Source: Ureibacillus thermophilus
Lineage (GTDB): Bacteria > Bacillota > Bacilli > Bacillales_A > Planococcaceae
NCBI RefSeq assembly: GCF_004331915.1
Contig: NZ_CP036528.1
Location: forward strand, 1,378,567-1,442,566
Direction: 5' to 3'
DNA length: 64,000 nt
Shown here: in pieces, positions 8,815-20,729 of the stretch
How positions within the stretch are numbered: position 1 is the first letter of the stretch
How the letters are laid out: every line of letters begins with the position of its first letter
The notes under the pieces: generated by a model
The model's database searches: none
What the model saw: the letters and a program-made list of their open reading frames with translations, nothing else
What the model was told of the DNA's origin: nothing
Program-made: the position numbers and the translations under genes

Positions 8815-9796
8815 TGGCATGGGAGGAGATCATGCTCCCAAAGCCATTATAGAAGGTGTCAATGAAGCATTAAAGGATTTTTCGAACATCGAAATTCAAC
8901 TTTATGGCAAAAAAGAAGAGTTAGAGAAATATATTATACAAAGTGAACGATTAGAAATCATTCATTGTGAAGAAGTCATTACAGGGGATGATGAACCGGT
9001 ACGCTCCATCCGCCGGAAAAAAGATTCATCCATGACCCGCATGTTGGAAGCCGTTTCAGAAGGAAAAGCAGATGCTTGTATTTCTGCGGGCAACACAGGC
9101 GCCTATATGTCGGGCGGATTATTTAAAGTAGGCCGCATTGAAGGGGTGTTGAGACCTGCCCTTGCTACAACGCTTCCGACAATTGACGGCAAAGGATTTC
9201 TTATGCTAGATTTAGGCGCCAATGCGGAAGCAAAACCAGAAAATCTTGTTCAATATGCCATTATGGGTAATATTTATGCCAAAAATGTGCGAGGCATTGA
9301 GAATCCACGGGTCGGTTTGTTGAATATCGGAACGGAAGAACATAAAGGAAATGAACTGACAAAAGCAGTGTATGAAATACTGCAGCAGGCGGATTTGAAT
9401 TTTATCGGCAATGTGGAAGCCCGCGATTTACTAGACGGTGTTGCGGATGTGGTTGTAACAGATGGCTTTACTGGAAATATGGTGTTAAAGTCCATTGAAG
9501 GAACAGCAGGTGCTTTAATGAAAATGATGAAAGAAGTGTTTATGACCTCTACAAAAGGAAAAATCGGCGCACTGCTTGTGAAAAATGAATTAAAATCATT
9601 AAAAAATAAATTGGACTATTCTGAGCACGGAGGCGCATTGCTTTTCGGTTTGCAGGCACCCGTTGTCAAAGCCCACGGTTCATCCGACTCAAGAGCCATT
9701 TATAATACAATTCGCCAAGCTGCTTCAATGGTTGAGTCAGACATAGTCAATGTAATGAAAAAGGCCATTTTAGAAAGCCAGAAAGATCATGAGTAA
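8798..9796 (+). CDS. plsX: Phosphate acyltransferase PlsX
   Basis: 332 residues from [16 protein letters not shown]. It makes acyl-phosphate from acyl-ACP for the first step of phospholipid synthesis. Family features are the N-terminal [18 protein letters not shown] and [14 protein letters not shown]. The ATG at 8798 is preferred over a GTG at 8789 because homologs start with M(K/R)IA and the ggtg site is well placed for it. It overlaps the end of fapR by 17 bases. Confidence 0.96.
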   Translation: MKIAIDGMGGDHAPKAIIEGVNEALKDFSNIEIQLYGKKEELEKYIIQSERLEIIHCEEVITGDDEPVRSIRRKKDSSMTRMLEAVSEGKADACISAGNTGAYMSGGLFKVGRIEGVLRPALATTLPTIDGKGFLMLDLGANAEAKPENLVQYAIMGNIYAKNVRGIENPRVGLLNIGTEEHKGNELTKAVYEILQQADLNFIGNVEARDLLDGVADVVVTDGFTGNMVLKSIEGTAGALMKMMKEVFMTSTKGKIGALLVKNELKSLKNKLDYSEHGGALLFGLQAPVVKAHGSSDSRAIYNTIRQAASMVESDIVNVMKKAILESQKDHE

Positions 9797-9808
9797 AGGA
9801 GACGGCAA

Positions 9809-11498
<1,690 letters not shown>

Positions 11499-11542
11499 TT
11501 CCCAATGATTCCATTATACTGGTTTGACAATAGAATCACTCT

Positions 11543-11570
11543 TTGAAGTGAAATCACTTTTATGTATACT
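11543..11570 (+). promoter_or_regulatory. Candidate promoter of acpP
   Basis: TTGAAG, a 16-base spacer and TATACT, ending 20 bases before the acpP start codon. It overlaps a 6-bp inverted repeat (aagtga / tcactt). An own promoter would fit the high demand for ACP. The -35 is imperfect. Confidence 0.45.
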
Positions 11571-11590
11571 ATTGAAGGGAGGTGACCTAA

Positions 11591-11827
11591 ATGAGCACAG
11601 TATTAGAACGTGTAACAAAAGTAATCGTTGACCGCCTTGGCGTTGACGAAAGCGAAGTAACAGAACAAGCATCTTTCCGTGAAGATTTAGGTGCTGATTC
11701 ATTAGACGTTGTTGAATTAGTAATGGAATTAGAAGATGAATTCGATATGGAAATCTCTGATGAAGATGCAGAAAAAATCGTTACTGTTGGAGATGCAGTT
11801 AAGTATATTGAAAGTAAATTAAACTAA
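11591..11827 (+). CDS. acpP: Acyl carrier protein
   Basis: 78 acidic residues with the phosphopantetheine attachment motif [15 protein letters not shown] (Ser near residue 37). It carries growing acyl chains between the Fab enzymes and delivers them to PlsX. A strong gggaggtga ribosome site precedes the ATG. It is flanked by its own candidate promoter and a clear terminator. Confidence 0.98.
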   Translation: MSTVLERVTKVIVDRLGVDESEVTEQASFREDLGADSLDVVELVMELEDEFDMEISDEDAEKIVTVGDAVKYIESKLN

Positions 11828-11831
11828 TTGT

Positions 11832-11876
11832 AAAGAGGCACATCCCGCACGTTTGTGGCAGATGGGTGCCTCTTTT
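11832..11876 (+). terminator. Terminator after acpP
   Basis: Stem aaagaggcac / gtgcctcttt with further pairing (atccc / gggt), followed by a short T run. Confidence 0.8.
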
Positions 11877-12076
11877 CATTGCTTTTAGTTTCTTTTAAAA
11901 ATTCTAAATCCCTAAGACATTTGGGTTATAATAAAAATAATGCATTTGGAAGGAATAAAACCTTTTTCAAGTGAATCTTTTATTCGATGTGAAGATATGT
12001 GGATAAATCTTTTGTCCTCATATCTTTACGGCTTCGAATATTATAACGACTAAACAGATAGGAAGGCAGATTATTC

Positions 12077-12838
12077 ATGACAAACAGAAAAAAAGGTAAC
12101 CACCAAAAAAATGGAGTATATCCTGACCAAGTAAAACAACAATTTGAAGAGCTTGAAGAGCAATTAAATATCTCTTTTAAAAATAAAAATTTATTGTACC
12201 AAGCTTTCACCCATTCATCCTATGTGAATGAGCATCGGAAAAAGCATTTTACGGATAATGAACGTCTTGAATTTTTAGGAGACGCCGTACTGGAACTCTC
12301 CATTTCAAAATATCTTTTTGACCGTTATCCGCATATGAGCGAAGGCGAATTGACGAAGCTTCGGGCAGCCATTGTTTGTGAACCTTCCCTCGTCATTTTC
12401 GCCAATGAATTAAATTTTGGAAAATATGTACTGCTTGGAAAAGGGGAAGAACTGACAGGAGGAAGAGAACGGCCAGCTCTTCTTGCCGATGTATTTGAAT
12501 CATATATCGGCGCCCTTTACCTAGACCAAGGAATGGAAAAAGTCTTTCAATTTTTAGAAAGGGTTGTGTTCCCGAAAGTCGAAGTCGGTGCTTTTTCGCA
12601 TGTGATGGATTTCAAAAGCCAACTTCAAGAATTGGTGCAGCAATCCAATACCGGTGTATTGCATTATGAAATTATCGATGAAAGAGGACCGGCGCACAAT
12701 CGGACATTCGTTTCCCGGGTGTTATTAAACGACCAGGAACTTGGCATTGGCCGCGGCAAATCAAAAAAAGAAGCGGAACAACAAGCTGCGCAAAATGCGA
12801 TGGTCGCTTTAAATCAGTCCCTACACAAGGAGGAATAG
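12077..12838 (+). CDS. rnc: Ribonuclease III
   Basis: 253 residues. The N-terminal endonuclease domain has the signature [13 protein letters not shown], with metal-binding Glu and Asp, and the second acidic site [18 protein letters not shown]-terminal double-stranded RNA-binding domain runs from about residue 178 ([12 protein letters not shown]...) to [18 protein letters not shown]. It processes rRNA precursors and structured mRNAs. Only one base separates it from smc, the order rncS-smc-ftsY seen in B. subtilis. Confidence 0.97.
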   Translation: MTNRKKGNHQKNGVYPDQVKQQFEELEEQLNISFKNKNLLYQAFTHSSYVNEHRKKHFTDNERLEFLGDAVLELSISKYLFDRYPHMSEGELTKLRAAIVCEPSLVIFANELNFGKYVLLGKGEELTGGRERPALLADVFESYIGALYLDQGMEKVFQFLERVVFPKVEVGAFSHVMDFKSQLQELVQQSNTGVLHYEIIDERGPAHNRTFVSRVLLNDQELGIGRGKSKKEAEQQAAQNAMVALNQSLHKEE

Positions 12839-12839
12839 C

Positions 12840-15800
12840 ATGTTCCTTAAACGATTAGAAGTAGTTGGCTTTAAATCATTTGCAGACCGCATCGGCATCG
12901 ATTTTGTACCGGGAGTCACTGCCGTTGTCGGCCCAAATGGAAGCGGTAAAAGTAATGTGACGGACGCGATTCGGTGGGTTTTAGGCGAGCAGTCGGCAAA
13001 AAGTTTGCGCGGTTCTAAAATGGAAGATGTCATTTTTGCAGGAAGCGCCTCCCGAAAACCGTTGAACTTTGCGGAAGTAACGCTGATTTTAGACAATGAA
13101 GATGCAAAAGTAGACATTCCGTATTCTGAAATCAGTGTCACAAGAAGAGTGTACCGTTCAGGGGAAAGTGAATATTTACTAAATAATCAGCAATGTCGTT
13201 TAAAGGACATTACTGATTTATTTATGGATTCCGGATTGGGAAAAGAAGCGTTTTCCATCATTTCCCAAGGTCGCGTTGATGAAATATTAAATAGCAAACC
13301 GGACGATCGTCGGGTCATATTTGAAGAAGCGGCTGGAATATTAAAATATAAGCTGCGCAAGAAAAAGGCGGAGAAAAAATTACTGGAAACCGATGATAAT
13401 TTGCATCGAGTATTGGACATACTGCATGAATTGGATAGCCGTCTGGAGCCGCTAAAAATCCAAAGCTCCGTGGCCAAAGACTATCTGCGCATGACGGAAG
13501 AATTGAGGGAATTAGACATTTCTCTCATCGTTCATGACTTAAAGCAATATTATGAAGAGTTGTCCACGGTCAACATAGAGCATGAACAGCTGGAGCAGCA
13601 AGAATTGCAGAAATCATCGGAAATTGCTGACCTGCAGGCGACAGTTGATGAGTTGAGAACGAAAATCCAACACATTGATTCGTCCATCGATGCCATGCAG
13701 GAACGGTTAGTTGAAGTAAGCGCCGAGGTGGAGCGTTGGGAAGGACGCAAAGCCCTCATGCAAGAAAAACGATCCAATGCGGAAAAGCAATTTCAACAAT
13801 TGGAACTTTCATTAAAACAGGCGCAGGAAGAGGAACAAGAACTGGCAAATCAAGAAGAACAAAATAAACAATTATTTGCTCAGAAAAAATATGCGATTCA
13901 GCAATTAAAAGCAGAAATCAAGCAGCTTGACTTGTCCCTCAACACATCTATCTCTCAGCTTGAACAACAAATTGAAGAACAGAAAAATCTTTACATCGAT
14001 TTATTAAATGAAGAAGCAACGGCGAAAAACGAGCTTAAACATATTGAACAACAATTAGCGCAATACGAAGAAACGGAAGAGCGCATCAATGACCGTTCTG
14101 AAGAAATGTTGAGAAAATTAAATGAAGTTTCTCGTCTAAAAAACGAAATGGCAGAGAAGCTGGATAGCATCAAAAAGAAATTAAGTGAAATATTAGAGCA
14201 ATATGAAAAACTGCAACGCCAATTAAAAGCAGCTTCTTCTTCCTATGAAGAAAAACAGCAGATGCTCTATAAAGCATATCAACATCAACAACAATTGAAA
14301 TCCCGAAAAGATGCCCTTGAAGAGTTAGAAGCGGACTTTTCCGGATTTTCTTATGGAGTCAAGGAAATCTTGCTTGCAAGGGAACGGGGAGAATTGATAG
14401 GAATTGAAGGGGCCGTTGCAGAACTTTTAAAGGTGGATGGAAAATATTCCAAAGCCATTGAAATTGCTTTAGGTGCAGCAACACAGCATATCGTGACAAA
14501 AACGGAGCAGGATGCCCAAAAGGCGATCGGCTGGCTGAAAGCAAAAAAAGCCGGCCGCGCTACCTTCCTGCCAAAAAACGTCATGAAATCTCGGAAACTA
14601 TCTCCTTCTCAAATTGGACAAGCGTTGAATCATCCTGCCTTTGTACGTCTTGCCCATGAATTAGTAGAATTTGATGAACAAAACCGCAATATTGTGGAAT
14701 ACTTGCTCGGGAATGTTCTTGTTGCCGAGCATCTTGAGGGAGCAAGCCAAATCGCAAAATTATGCGATTATAAATACAGAGTCGTAACTTTGGATGGAGA
14801 TGTCGTCAATGCAGGCGGATCGCTTACAGGCGGCTCTATGAAACAACAAAACTCTTTGTTTACTAGAAAGGCGGAATTGGAGCAATTAAAAGTTCAACTC
14901 GTTCAAATGGAACAATCTATTTCACAGGCTGAAAAAGTGCTAAGAAAGGAAAAAGAAGCATTCACTCATCTGCAGCAACAAGCGGAAACATTGAAGCAGC
15001 AAAGTGAACAATTCCGTCAAGAAGAAATAGAGTTGCATTCCAAATATGTTGAGTTAGAATTGGAAGAGAAAAACTTAAAGAACACTGTAAGCCTTGCTTC
15101 CTCTGAAAAAAATACAGCTTCTACTAGAAGGGAAGCCTTGTTAAAACAAAAAGAGCAAATGGAAGAACGGCTTCATCAATTAAATCTTGAGTTGCAGAAA
15201 GTAAACGAAACAGTGGAGAAACTGTCGAAAGCAAAAGTTCAGAGCGAAACGAAAAAAGATTTGCTTCGCGAAGAATCAGCGAAAAAACGTTCAGAACTTG
15301 CGGTTTTAGAAGAACAGTTAAATCAACTGCAAATTCAAACGGCGGAAATCGCATTAAAACGTTCAAAACTTCTTCAGCAAATCGACACTATTTCCCAAGA
15401 AATGAACTGGATTCAAAACGAGCGGGAAAACGAGATGACGGAAGAAGAAATTGAACAAGCGATTGCCGAATGTGCAGAAAAGCGCGCCCAATATTCGACC
15501 ACGATTAAAGAAAACCGCAAGCTGCGTGAAGATTATCAACAGCAGCTCTCTCAATTAGATGAACAATTAAAAGAAATGCAGAGAATCCATAAAGGCTTTT
15601 TGGAACAATTGCGTTCGATGGATGTTAAGAAAAGCCGAATCGAATTTGAAATTAACAGGCTAAACAATTTATTGGATGAACAGTACGAAATTGATTTTGA
15701 AGAAGCGAAAGATGAAGCGATTGAATTGGAAGATGTGGAACGCATCCGCAAAAAAGTGAAGTTATTGAAACTTTCCATTGAAGAACTGGGACCTGTCAAT

Positions 15801-16418
15801 TTAACGGCAATTGAAGAATATGAACGGGTATTAGAGCGGCATACCTTTTTAACAGAACAGCGCAATGATTTAATTGAAGCCCAAAAAACCTTAAATGAAA
15901 CGATTAAAGAAATGGACGAAGAAATGGCTACTCGATTTAAGGAGACCTTTGAGAACATCCAGCAGCAATTCCGGGAAGTGTTCCGTGAACTGTTTGGCGG
16001 CGGCCATGCAGATTTAATCTTATTGGAGCCTGAAAATTTATTAGAAACAGGCATTGAAATTGTCGCTCAACCTCCAGGGAAAAAGCTGCAAAATCTAAAC
16101 TTGCTTTCTGGCGGCGAACGGGCATTAACGGCGATTGCTCTATTATTTGCCATTTTAAATGCCCGCCCTGTGCCATTTGCCATTTTGGACGAAGTGGAAG
16201 CGGCGCTGGATGAAGCAAATGTCGAACGATATAGCCGATATTTAAAGAAATTAAGCCGACATACGCAATTTATTGTCATCACCCATCGAAAAGGGACGAT
16301 GGAAGGAGCCGATGTATTGTATGGCATTACAATGCAGGAATCGGGCGTGTCGAAACTTGTTTCAGTGAAATTGGAAGATGAAGTAGTACTTGTAGGACAA
16401 AGGAGCGAAGAAACATGA
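12840..16418 (+). CDS. smc: Chromosome segregation protein SMC
   Basis: 1192 residues with the full SMC layout. The N-terminal ATPase half has Walker A GPNGSGKSN near residue 33. A first long coiled coil, the hinge domain at roughly 500-670 (GVKEILLARERGELIGIEGAVAE to GSLTGGS), and a second coiled coil follow. The C-terminal half carries the signature LSGGERALTA near 1090 and Walker B FAILDEVEAALDEAN near 1115. With ScpA and ScpB it forms the condensin that organises replication origins. Its stop overlaps the ftsY start by 4 bases. Confidence 0.98.
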   Translation: MFLKRLEVVGFKSFADRIGIDFVPGVTAVVGPNGSGKSNVTDAIRWVLGEQSAKSLRGSKMEDVIFAGSASRKPLNFAEVTLILDNEDAKVDIPYSEISVTRRVYRSGESEYLLNNQQCRLKDITDLFMDSGLGKEAFSIISQGRVDEILNSKPDDRRVIFEEAAGILKYKLRKKKAEKKLLETDDNLHRVLDILHELDSRLEPLKIQSSVAKDYLRMTEELRELDISLIVHDLKQYYEELSTVNIEHEQLEQQELQKSSEIADLQATVDELRTKIQHIDSSIDAMQERLVEVSAEVERWEGRKALMQEKRSNAEKQFQQLELSLKQAQEEEQELANQEEQNKQLFAQKKYAIQQLKAEIKQLDLSLNTSISQLEQQIEEQKNLYIDLLNEEATAKNELKHIEQQLAQYEETEERINDRSEEMLRKLNEVSRLKNEMAEKLDSIKKKLSEILEQYEKLQRQLKAASSSYEEKQQMLYKAYQHQQQLKSRKDALEELEADFSGFSYGVKEILLARERGELIGIEGAVAELLKVDGKYSKAIEIALGAATQHIVTKTEQDAQKAIGWLKAKKAGRATFLPKNVMKSRKLSPSQIGQALNHPAFVRLAHELVEFDEQNRNIVEYLLGNVLVAEHLEGASQIAKLCDYKYRVVTLDGDVVNAGGSLTGGSMKQQNSLFTRKAELEQLKVQLVQMEQSISQAEKVLRKEKEAFTHLQQQAETLKQQSEQFRQEEIELHSKYVELELEEKNLKNTVSLASSEKNTASTRREALLKQKEQMEERLHQLNLELQKVNETVEKLSKAKVQSETKKDLLREESAKKRSELAVLEEQLNQLQIQTAEIALKRSKLLQQIDTISQEMNWIQNERENEMTEEEIEQAIAECAEKRAQYSTTIKENRKLREDYQQQLSQLDEQLKEMQRIHKGFLEQLRSMDVKKSRIEFEINRLNNLLDEQYEIDFEEAKDEAIELEDVERIRKKVKLLKLSIEELGPVNLTAIEEYERVLERHTFLTEQRNDLIEAQKTLNETIKEMDEEMATRFKETFENIQQQFREVFRELFGGGHADLILLEPENLLETGIEIVAQPPGKKLQNLNLLSGGERALTAIALLFAILNARPVPFAILDEVEAALDEANVERYSRYLKKLSRHTQFIVITHRKGTMEGADVLYGITMQESGVSKLVSVKLEDEVVLVGQRSEET

Positions 16419-17617
16419 GCTTTTTTAAACGATTAAAGGAAAAATTAACGGGTAAAACATCAGAAGAACAAATTCAACAGGAAACGATTGAAGAAACAAC
16501 GGAAGAAAAGGAAGAGGTTGAACAACCGATTGCTGATGTAGCAGCTGAACCTGAACAAGAACATCCATTAGCACAAGCAGAACAGGTTGAAGAAACTGTA
16601 GAGGAAGAAACGAAAGCTGTTGAAGAAGAACAAGCAGAAAAAGAAAAGAAACCATCCGCTTGGTCCATTACGCAAAAATTTAAAATGGGTCTTGCCAAAA
16701 CTCGCGATACATTCACTTCCAAAGTGAACGATTTAATTGCCCGCTATCGAAAAGTGGATGAGGAGTTCTTTGAAGAGTTGGAAGAGATATTGCTGCAAGC
16801 CGATGTGGGATTTGAAACTGTCATGGAGTTGATGGATGAACTCCGCTTTGAAGTGCAGCGAAAAAATATGAATGATACAGAAGGCATTTATGAAATCATT
16901 TGCGAAAAATTAGTGGAAATCTACGAAAAAGGCGAAGAAGGTATTTCCGAATTGAATTTGCAACCGGAAGGCGAATTGACAGTCATTTTATTTGTCGGAG
17001 TAAACGGCGTAGGAAAAACGACAACTATCGGAAAACTTGCCCACCGTTTGAAAAACCAAGGGAAAAAGGTGATGCTTGCTGCCGGTGATACGTTCCGTGC
17101 CGGCGCCATTGAACAGCTTCAAATCTGGGGCGAACGGGTAGGCTGCGAGGTTATTAAACAATCAGAAGGCTCCGACCCGGCTGCGGTGATTTATGATGCC
17201 ATTAACGCTGCGAAAAAGCGTGGTGTAGACGTGCTGATTTGCGATACAGCAGGACGCTTGCAAAATAAAGTGAACTTAATGAAAGAGCTGGAAAAAATTC
17301 ATCGTGTGATATCCCGCGAAATTCCGAATGCGCCGCATGAAGTATTGCTTGCACTTGATGCAACGACAGGCCAAAATGCCCTCATCCAGGCGCAAACTTT
17401 TAAAGAAGCTACCAACGTGACAGGGATTGTATTAACAAAACTAGACGGTACAGCAAAAGGAGGCATTGTGTTAGCCATTCGAAACAAACTCAATATTCCG
17501 GTGAAATTCGTAGGGCTTGGCGAAAAAATCGACGACTTGCAGCCATTTGATCCAGAACGCTACGTTTACGGCCTATTTGCTGATTCATTAGATAAAGAAT
17601 TGAGTAAAGAGGAATAA
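16415..17617 (+). CDS. ftsY: Signal recognition particle receptor FtsY
   Basis: 400 residues. The first 85 are highly acidic, rich in Glu and repetitive (the membrane-associating A region). The NG GTPase domain follows, with [15 protein letters not shown] near residue 193, DTAGR and [10 protein letters not shown]. It is the membrane docking partner of Ffh in co-translational targeting. It follows smc with an ATGA overlap. Downstream, where B. subtilis has ylxM directly, a decayed IS110 copy intervenes starting about 5 bases after the stop. Confidence 0.97.
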   Translation: MSFFKRLKEKLTGKTSEEQIQQETIEETTEEKEEVEQPIADVAAEPEQEHPLAQAEQVEETVEEETKAVEEEQAEKEKKPSAWSITQKFKMGLAKTRDTFTSKVNDLIARYRKVDEEFFEELEEILLQADVGFETVMELMDELRFEVQRKNMNDTEGIYEIICEKLVEIYEKGEEGISELNLQPEGELTVILFVGVNGVGKTTTIGKLAHRLKNQGKKVMLAAGDTFRAGAIEQLQIWGERVGCEVIKQSEGSDPAAVIYDAINAAKKRGVDVLICDTAGRLQNKVNLMKELEKIHRVISREIPNAPHEVLLALDATTGQNALIQAQTFKEATNVTGIVLTKLDGTAKGGIVLAIRNKLNIPVKFVGLGEKIDDLQPFDPERYVYGLFADSLDKELSKEE

Positions 17618-17621
17618 TAAG

Positions 17622-17972
17622 TAAAACATACTTAGATTAGTAGTACAAACCAAGGCCAAGGTTTGTGCTGCTATTTTTTTTATAGTAGAAGTGAAGAAAA
17701 GTCGACCAGCCTCAGGGATTTTTAGAAGGTGAAATCAATCATACACGAAGAGATTTTGAACAACATAAGCGAATAGTAGATATTACATCACTTGATGACC
17801 AAGCACCAGACATTGTATTTGAAGCAACAGGTGTTTATTCAAAACCGATGGAAGCATTTTTAAAAGATTACGGTTATGCATATTATCCCCTTGAAGCGAA
17901 CTGACAAATGGCGAAGATGCGTCGACATAAAACCGATATAACCGATGCTCATGAATTCGCCAAAACACAGCA
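17622..17972 (+). mobile_element. Truncated IS110-family element, copy A
   Basis: About 350 bases nearly identical to 38615-38970 (copy B; I count fewer than ten differences, including a 3-base in-frame deletion). It contains the same left end with a hairpin followed by a T run, then a transposase remnant in one frame from 17701, stopped by TGA at 17902-17904. The remnant encodes FEATGVYSKPMEAF and HKTDITDAHEFAK, parts of the IS110 DEDD catalytic domain. The first catalytic Asp region at the N-terminus and everything after about base 17970 are missing. It ends abruptly in an unrelated repeat. It is dead as an element; its hairpin may serve as the ftsY terminator. Confidence 0.85.
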
Positions 17973-17973
17973 C

Positions 17974-18045
17974 TCGCCCCGTCACTCCAATCAATTTTTT
18001 ACAAAAACCCTTTCAGCTGCTTTTGGTTATGTTCCAGCATCTTTC
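17974..18045 (-). repeat. Fragment of the intergenic repeat found at 41517-41731
   Basis: On the minus strand this reads like the left part of the repeat at 41517: gctggaacataacc matches gctgggacataaac, and a 19-base run ending ggggcga (17974-17992, minus strand) matches 41592-41610. It directly abuts the broken 3' edge of IS110 copy A. Confidence 0.7.
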
Positions 18046-18119
18046 GTTTTAAGAAATAACAATGTATCAAATTCCGCTGATAAATTTTCGGATGAACATT
18101 TTTATTAAAGGAATTTTAC

Positions 18120-18148
18120 TTGACACACCTATTCAAAATCGATATGAT
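18120..18148 (+). promoter_or_regulatory. SigA-type promoter of ylxM-ffh
   Basis: Consensus TTGACA, a 17-base spacer and TATGAT, 33 bases before the ylxM start codon. It lets ylxM-ffh be expressed despite the insertion behind ftsY. Confidence 0.8.
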
Positions 18149-18181
18149 ACAGTAGAAAAACTATGATTGGAGAGACATTCG

Positions 18182-18514
18182 ATGTTACTGGAAAAAACGA
18201 CGCGGATGAATTTTCTCTTCGACTTTTATCAAGCCTTGTTGACGGATAAACAGCGCGCCTATATGGAGCTTTATTATCTAGACGACCTTTCATTGGGCGA
18301 AATTGCTGAAAGCTATAAAGTTTCCCGACAAGCTGTATATGATAATATCCGCCGTACAGAGGCAATGCTTGAAGAATATGAAGAAAAACTGAAATTATTC
18401 GAAAAGTTCCAAAAGCGTCAAGAAACCATTGAAAAACTAGTCTCCGCTATTAAAGAACAAGCGCCTATTGAAGAACAATTACAATTAATCGATCAATTAA
18501 AAGAAACGGATTAG
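18182..18514 (+). CDS. ylxM: YlxM, helix-turn-helix protein associated with the signal recognition particle
   Basis: 110 residues from [21 protein letters not shown], with a sigma-region-4-like helix-turn-helix ([28 protein letters not shown]) and a charged coiled-coil tail. UPF0122 family members are encoded next to ffh; in streptococci YlxM binds Ffh and small cytoplasmic RNA. The start at 18182 follows a ggagag site and matches B. subtilis YlxM ([16 protein letters not shown]). It lies 12 bases before ffh. Confidence 0.93.
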   Translation: MLLEKTTRMNFLFDFYQALLTDKQRAYMELYYLDDLSLGEIAESYKVSRQAVYDNIRRTEAMLEEYEEKLKLFEKFQKRQETIEKLVSAIKEQAPIEEQLQLIDQLKETD

Positions 18515-18526
18515 GAGGCGAAAAGT

Positions 18527-19888
18527 TTGGCATTTGAAGGATTATCAGAACGACTCCAGAGCACAATCCAGAAAATCAAAGGCAAAGGAAAAGTAACGGA
18601 AGCAGACGTTAAACAAATGATGAGAGAAGTGCGTCTTGCTTTAATTGAAGCCGATGTCAACTTGAAAGTTGTTAAAGACTTTGTCAAACGAGTAAGTGAG
18701 CGGGCGATCGGCTCCGAGGTTATGAAAAGTTTAACACCTGGTCAACAAATTATTAAAATCGTAAAAGATGAATTGACAGAGTTGATGGGTGGTGAGCATA
18801 GTCAAATTAAATTTAATCCAAAGCCTCCAACGGTGATTATGATGGTCGGCCTGCAAGGGGCAGGTAAAACAACGACGACGGGAAAATTGGCAAATCTGCT
18901 AAGAAAAAAATACAATCGAAAACCGCTCCTTGTTGCTGCTGACGTTTATCGTCCAGCGGCCATCCAACAATTGGAAACATTAGGGAAACAGCTCTCCATT
19001 CCAGTGTTTTCCCTTGGTGCGGATGTTTCTCCTGTGAAAATTGCCGAAGAAGCTATTGAACATGCAAAGAAAGAACATTTTGACGTGGTCATTATCGATA
19101 CAGCTGGTCGATTACATATCGATGAACAATTGATGGACGAATTAAAAAATATTCGTGCCCTGAAAGAGCCCGATGAAATATTCTTAGTTGTGGATGCAAT
19201 GACTGGTCAAGATGCAGTGAATGTGGCCCAAAGCTTCAATGATGCACTCGGCATTACCGGCGTTATCTTAACAAAGTTGGACGGCGATACTCGCGGTGGT
19301 GCAGCACTTTCCATTCGTGCCGTTACTGAAAAGCCGATCAAATTCGTCGGTATGGGCGAGAAAATGGATGCCCTAGAACCATTCCACCCAGAGCGCATGG
19401 CTTCCCGAATTTTAGGAATGGGGGATGTCCTTTCTTTAATTGAAAAAGCCCAGGCCAATGTCGATTTAGAAAAAGCGAAAGAGCTTGAAGAAAAATTTAA
19501 AACGCAAACCTTTACTTTTGATGATTTTATTGAACAGCTGAAAGCCGTTCGAAAAATGGGACCGTTAGAAGATTTGCTTAAAATGATTCCGGGGTTTAGC
19601 AAAATCAAAGGTTTAAATAATATTCAAATTGATGAAAAGCAAATCGACCGTCTTGAGGCGATTATTTATTCCATGACGAAAGAAGAAAGGGAGCATCCGG
19701 AAATCATCAATGCGAGCCGAAAAAAACGGATTGCCAAAGGTTCTGGAACATCCATTCAAGACGTCAATCGACTGCTCAAGCAATTTGAAGATATGAAAAA
19801 AATGATGAAGCAAATGGCAGGCATGACACAAGGCAAAGGCAAGAAGAAAATGAAAATTCCAGGCATCGATTCATTTTTTAAATTTTAA
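18527..19888 (+). CDS. ffh: Signal recognition particle protein Ffh
   Basis: 453 residues. The N domain is followed by the G domain with GLQGAGKTTTTGKLA near residue 108, DTAGR and TKLDGD. The methionine-rich M domain contains MTKEEREHPEIINASRKKRIAKGSG-type RNA-binding helices and a run rich in Met and Lys (MKKMMKQMAGM). It binds signal peptides and 4.5S/scRNA. The start is TTG after an aggaggcg site. It pairs functionally with ftsY upstream. Confidence 0.97.
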   Translation: MAFEGLSERLQSTIQKIKGKGKVTEADVKQMMREVRLALIEADVNLKVVKDFVKRVSERAIGSEVMKSLTPGQQIIKIVKDELTELMGGEHSQIKFNPKPPTVIMMVGLQGAGKTTTTGKLANLLRKKYNRKPLLVAADVYRPAAIQQLETLGKQLSIPVFSLGADVSPVKIAEEAIEHAKKEHFDVVIIDTAGRLHIDEQLMDELKNIRALKEPDEIFLVVDAMTGQDAVNVAQSFNDALGITGVILTKLDGDTRGGAALSIRAVTEKPIKFVGMGEKMDALEPFHPERMASRILGMGDVLSLIEKAQANVDLEKAKELEEKFKTQTFTFDDFIEQLKAVRKMGPLEDLLKMIPGFSKIKGLNNIQIDEKQIDRLEAIIYSMTKEEREHPEIINASRKKRIAKGSGTSIQDVNRLLKQFEDMKKMMKQMAGMTQGKGKKKMKIPGIDSFFKF

Positions 19889-19911
19889 TTTATACTGTTA
19901 AGAAAAAACAC

Positions 19912-19940
19912 TTTACAAACAATTAAAACACTGTTATTAT
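19912..19940 (+). promoter_or_regulatory. Promoter of rpsP
   Basis: TTTACA, a 17-base spacer and TATTAT, 41 bases before the rpsP start codon. Confidence 0.6.
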
Positions 19941-19980
19941 TCTATCTTGTGTAAAACTAATTCGGAGGTGCTAAATTAAC

Positions 19981-20259
19981 ATGGCAGTAAAAATTCGTTT
20001 AAAACGTATGGGAGCAAAAAAATCTCCTTTCTATCGTATTGTAGTTGCTGATTCTCGTTCTCCACGCGATGGACGTTCAATTGAAACAGTAGGCTACTAC
20101 AATCCATTAACTGTACCAGCAACTGTAAACATTGATGAAGAGAAAGCTCTTAAATGGTTGGCAAATGGTGCAAAACCATCTGATACAGTTCGCAACTTGT
20201 TCTCACAACAAGGCATTATGGAAAAATTCCACAATTTAAAATTCAATAAAAACGCTTAA
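19981..20259 (+). CDS. rpsP: 30S ribosomal protein S16
   Basis: 92 residues beginning [26 protein letters not shown] with [12 protein letters not shown], the typical S16 signature. It is a component of the small subunit body. A cggaggtg ribosome site precedes the ATG. Next comes the KH protein gene khpA; the order rpsP-khpA-rimM-trmD-rplS is conserved, though ylqD of B. subtilis is missing here. Confidence 0.98.
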   Translation: MAVKIRLKRMGAKKSPFYRIVVADSRSPRDGRSIETVGYYNPLTVPATVNIDEEKALKWLANGAKPSDTVRNLFSQQGIMEKFHNLKFNKNA

Positions 20260-20282
20260 TTCACATTTTTGGAGGTGTCCGC

Positions 20283-20513
20283 ATGCAACAGCTGATTGAA
20301 ACAATCGTAAAACCACTTGTTGACTATCCAGAAGACGTGCGCGTTGAAAAAGATGAAAACGCGAACCGTATTGTTTATAAGCTTTTTGTGAATCCTTTAG
20401 ATCGAGGAAAAGTGATAGGGAAACACGGTCGTGTTGCGAAAGCAATTCGGACTATTGTTTATTCAGCAAGCGGTCACCACAAGAAAAAAACATACGTCGA
20501 TATTTTAGATTAA
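20283..20513 (+). CDS. khpA: KH-domain RNA-binding protein KhpA (YlqC)
   Basis: 76 residues with a single KH domain; the RNA-binding loop is VIGKHGRVAKAIRT (GxxG type). In other Firmicutes KhpA pairs with KhpB/EloR to bind RNA and influence cell elongation. It follows rpsP by 23 bases with a ggaggtg site and is closed by a strong terminator. Confidence 0.94.
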   Translation: MQQLIETIVKPLVDYPEDVRVEKDENANRIVYKLFVNPLDRGKVIGKHGRVAKAIRTIVYSASGHHKKKTYVDILD

Positions 20514-20516
20514 TGT

Positions 20517-20543
20517 AAAAAGGGGCTATTTCGGCCCCTTTTT
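20517..20543 (+). terminator. Terminator after khpA
   Basis: Stem aaaaaggggc / gccccttttt around a short loop, ending in five T. rimM must therefore use its own promoter in 20546-20729, where I see only weak candidates. Confidence 0.88.
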
Positions 20544-20729
20544 ATTCGTATTGCAGGTTGATATTCTGCTTCAAAGAAAAGGATGCGTCCCTGTTTCCAA
20601 CTCCAATATCCAACAAATTGATAAGAATCAATAAATGAATATCACTAGGAACATCAAAATAAATAATGTACGATTATGAAAGAAGAAACAGTAGAAAAAC
20701 TTCATTTATAAAGAAGAGGTGTTTGTTGA

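Noticed and set aside
20546-20729. Promoter for rimM (TTGATA-16-TATCAC at 20618-20645)
   Set aside because: Weak -10 and poor context; a promoter must be in this gap but I cannot point to it with confidence.
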